From positions 4,191 to 10,565 of the forward strand of contig JAIVHN010000061.1 of NCBI GenBank assembly GCA_020201015.1: a stretch of 6,375 nucleotides of DNA. The letters are read 5' to 3'. Shown one piece after another: positions 5,527 through 6,375 of this stretch (position 1 is the stretch's first letter; each line of letters begins with the position of its first letter). The DNA is from Spirochaeta sp. (lineage in GTDB: Bacteria; Spirochaetota; Spirochaetia; DSM-27196; SLAA01). The notes beneath the pieces were generated by a model, which saw only the letters and a list, made by a program, of their open reading frames with translations, was not told the origin of the DNA and searched no databases. A program made the translations under genes and the position numbers.

Positions 5527-6330
5527 ATGAGACAGCAAACGGAAACGCAGATAATTAGCGGCTACCATGCTATTGAAGAACTCCTAAAATCTCGTCGCGA
5601 AGCGCTCGCGGGCGAACTCTACATAGAGATTGGTGCAAAGCGAGCTGAAAAGCTTAAGGATTTGGCCTCTAAGGTACAGGTGCGGTGCATTACGGTTTCC
5701 CGTGACGAACTGCGACGTGTGGCCGGACCGGGAGTGAGACATGAAGCTTATGTTGTTGCTGCATCTTCCAAACATGGGCAGCAAAGCCTCCGGAACTCGG
5801 TTGGCGGGGTAGTGGGTGGCAGTCGTGAGTACCCAAACGTTGCAGCTTTCCTTGACAGTGTCGAGTCGGAAGATTCACTCGTCATAGCTCTGGACGGAGT
5901 TACCGACCCCCACAACCTTGGAGCGGTGTTGAGGAGTGCGGAGCAGTTTGGGGCTGAGTTGGTTATGGTGCCCGAACGCAGAAGTGCGCACCTTAATGAG
6001 ACGGTTGCCAAAACATCGGCCGGAGCCGCTGCACATGTTTCTATGCTACAGACTACTAATTTGGCCCGCGCGCTTGGAGAACTCAAGGAAGCCGGTTTTT
6101 GGATCTATGGCGCCGAGGCCGATGGTACGCCACTGAACTCTTGCAGCTTTAGTGGGCGGGTTGTCCTGGTGCTCGGCAGTGAAGGGAAGGGAATGGGGCG
6201 GCTCGTGCGGGCAACATGTGATGAGCTGGTTGCGATACCTATGCTGGGACACCTTGACTCGTTGAACGTATCAGTGGCCTGCGGGATTCTGTGCTATGAG
6301 GTCAGGCGTAGCCAGGGTCGGTTTGCGTGA
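5527..6330 (+). CDS. rlmB: RlmB/TrmH-family 23S rRNA 2'-O-ribose methyltransferase
   Basis: This SPOUT-class enzyme transfers a methyl group from S-adenosylmethionine to a ribose 2'-OH. The best match is RlmB, which modifies G2251 in the peptidyl-transferase loop of 23S rRNA. Numbered from ATG 5527 (267 residues), the N-terminal substrate-binding domain begins ISGYHAIEELL (12-22). The knotted catalytic domain has motif 1 LDGVTDPHNLGAVLRSAE (122-139, probable catalytic R136), motif 2 LVLGSEGKGM (214-223) and motif 3 LDSLNVSVACGI (243-254). TNLARAL and GFWIYG are also RlmB-like. The usual HQG before the linker is HEA here, and a glycine/serine-rich linker (about 80-105) is longer than in E. coli RlmB. 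I prefer ATG 5527 (AGG at 5517-5519) to the in-frame GTG at 5506, which has no ribosome site and adds seven non-conserved residues. A related TrmH-family target cannot be excluded. Confidence 0.88.
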   Translation: MRQQTETQIISGYHAIEELLKSRREALAGELYIEIGAKRAEKLKDLASKVQVRCITVSRDELRRVAGPGVRHEAYVVAASSKHGQQSLRNSVGGVVGGSREYPNVAAFLDSVESEDSLVIALDGVTDPHNLGAVLRSAEQFGAELVMVPERRSAHLNETVAKTSAGAAAHVSMLQTTNLARALGELKEAGFWIYGAEADGTPLNSCSFSGRVVLVLGSEGKGMGRLVRATCDELVAIPMLGHLDSLNVSVACGILCYEVRRSQGRFA

Positions 6331-6345
6331 ATCCCAGTCACTCCG

Positions 6346-6375
6346 CGACACCGACACCGACACCGACACCGACAC
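6346..6375. repeat. Hexanucleotide tandem repeat (CGACAC), at least five copies, cut by window edge
   Basis: Five perfect consecutive CGACAC units run to the last base, so the array probably continues. It begins 15 bp after the methyltransferase stop. Perfect identity suggests recent slippage. If translated on the + strand it would give Asp-Thr, Arg-His or Thr-Pro dipeptides, but no start codon exists between 6331 and the repeat, so it is taken as intergenic here. Confidence 0.9.

Noticed and set aside
5748..6086. 112-codon minus-strand open frame inside the methyltransferase gene
   Set aside because: It is the antisense of conserved RlmB coding sequence, with no recognisable protein features.
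1..6375. Mobile element, phage, defence system or CRISPR array
   Set aside because: No transposase, integrase, terminal inverted repeats, spaced repeat array or toxin-antitoxin-like gene pair was found on either strand; the genes are housekeeping or regulatory types.

Overview
The window looks like chromosomal DNA from a Gram-negative-type bacterium of intermediate GC content. It carries a phosphate-signalling cluster (phoU, a phoB-type regulator, a phoR-type kinase), a 12-helix MFS transporter, a tRNA-Leu gene with no encoded CCA end, a small exported protein with calcium-binding-like repeats, and an RlmB/TrmH-family rRNA methyltransferase. The phylum cannot be fixed from this sequence. The absence of an encoded CCA argues against a typical gammaproteobacterium, and the phoU-phoB-phoR order would suit several lineages, including deltaproteobacteria-like groups. 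No insertion sequence, phage gene, CRISPR array or other mobile element is visible.

Layout: positions 1-109 hold the last 35 codons of an unrecognised + strand gene. After a 62-bp gap with Pho-box-like repeats come phoU (172-819), the response regulator (833-1528) and the sensor kinase (1534-3321). These three are packed with gaps of 13 and 5 bp, so they are very probably one transcript. About 100 bp further on, the kinase meets the convergent MFS gene (3422-4609, minus). Upstream of the MFS gene on the same strand is tRNA-Leu(UAA) (4717-4802), with a good sigma70-type promoter at 4813-4842. Transcribed away from the tRNA on the + strand is a secreted 137-residue protein (4931-5344) with four D-x-N-x-D-G-x-x-D-type loops at a 24-25 residue period. 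A non-coding stretch of about 180 bp with palindromes and two adjacent hairpins precedes the methyltransferase (5527-6330). The window ends inside a perfect hexanucleotide repeat (6346-6375).

How the genes work together: PhoR senses and transmits phosphate status, PhoB is its transcription-factor partner, and PhoU connects the transporter state to kinase activity. The usual pstSCAB transporter genes are not in view, and the partial gene upstream of phoU does not look like PstB. The remaining genes are unrelated in function: solute transport, translation (tRNA and rRNA methylation) and an exported protein of unknown role.

Most of the window is ordinary core-genome content. The least explained items are the 137-residue repeat protein, the two consecutive ATG-stop pairs in frame directly before the phoU start, and the structured non-coding DNA on both sides of the repeat protein.
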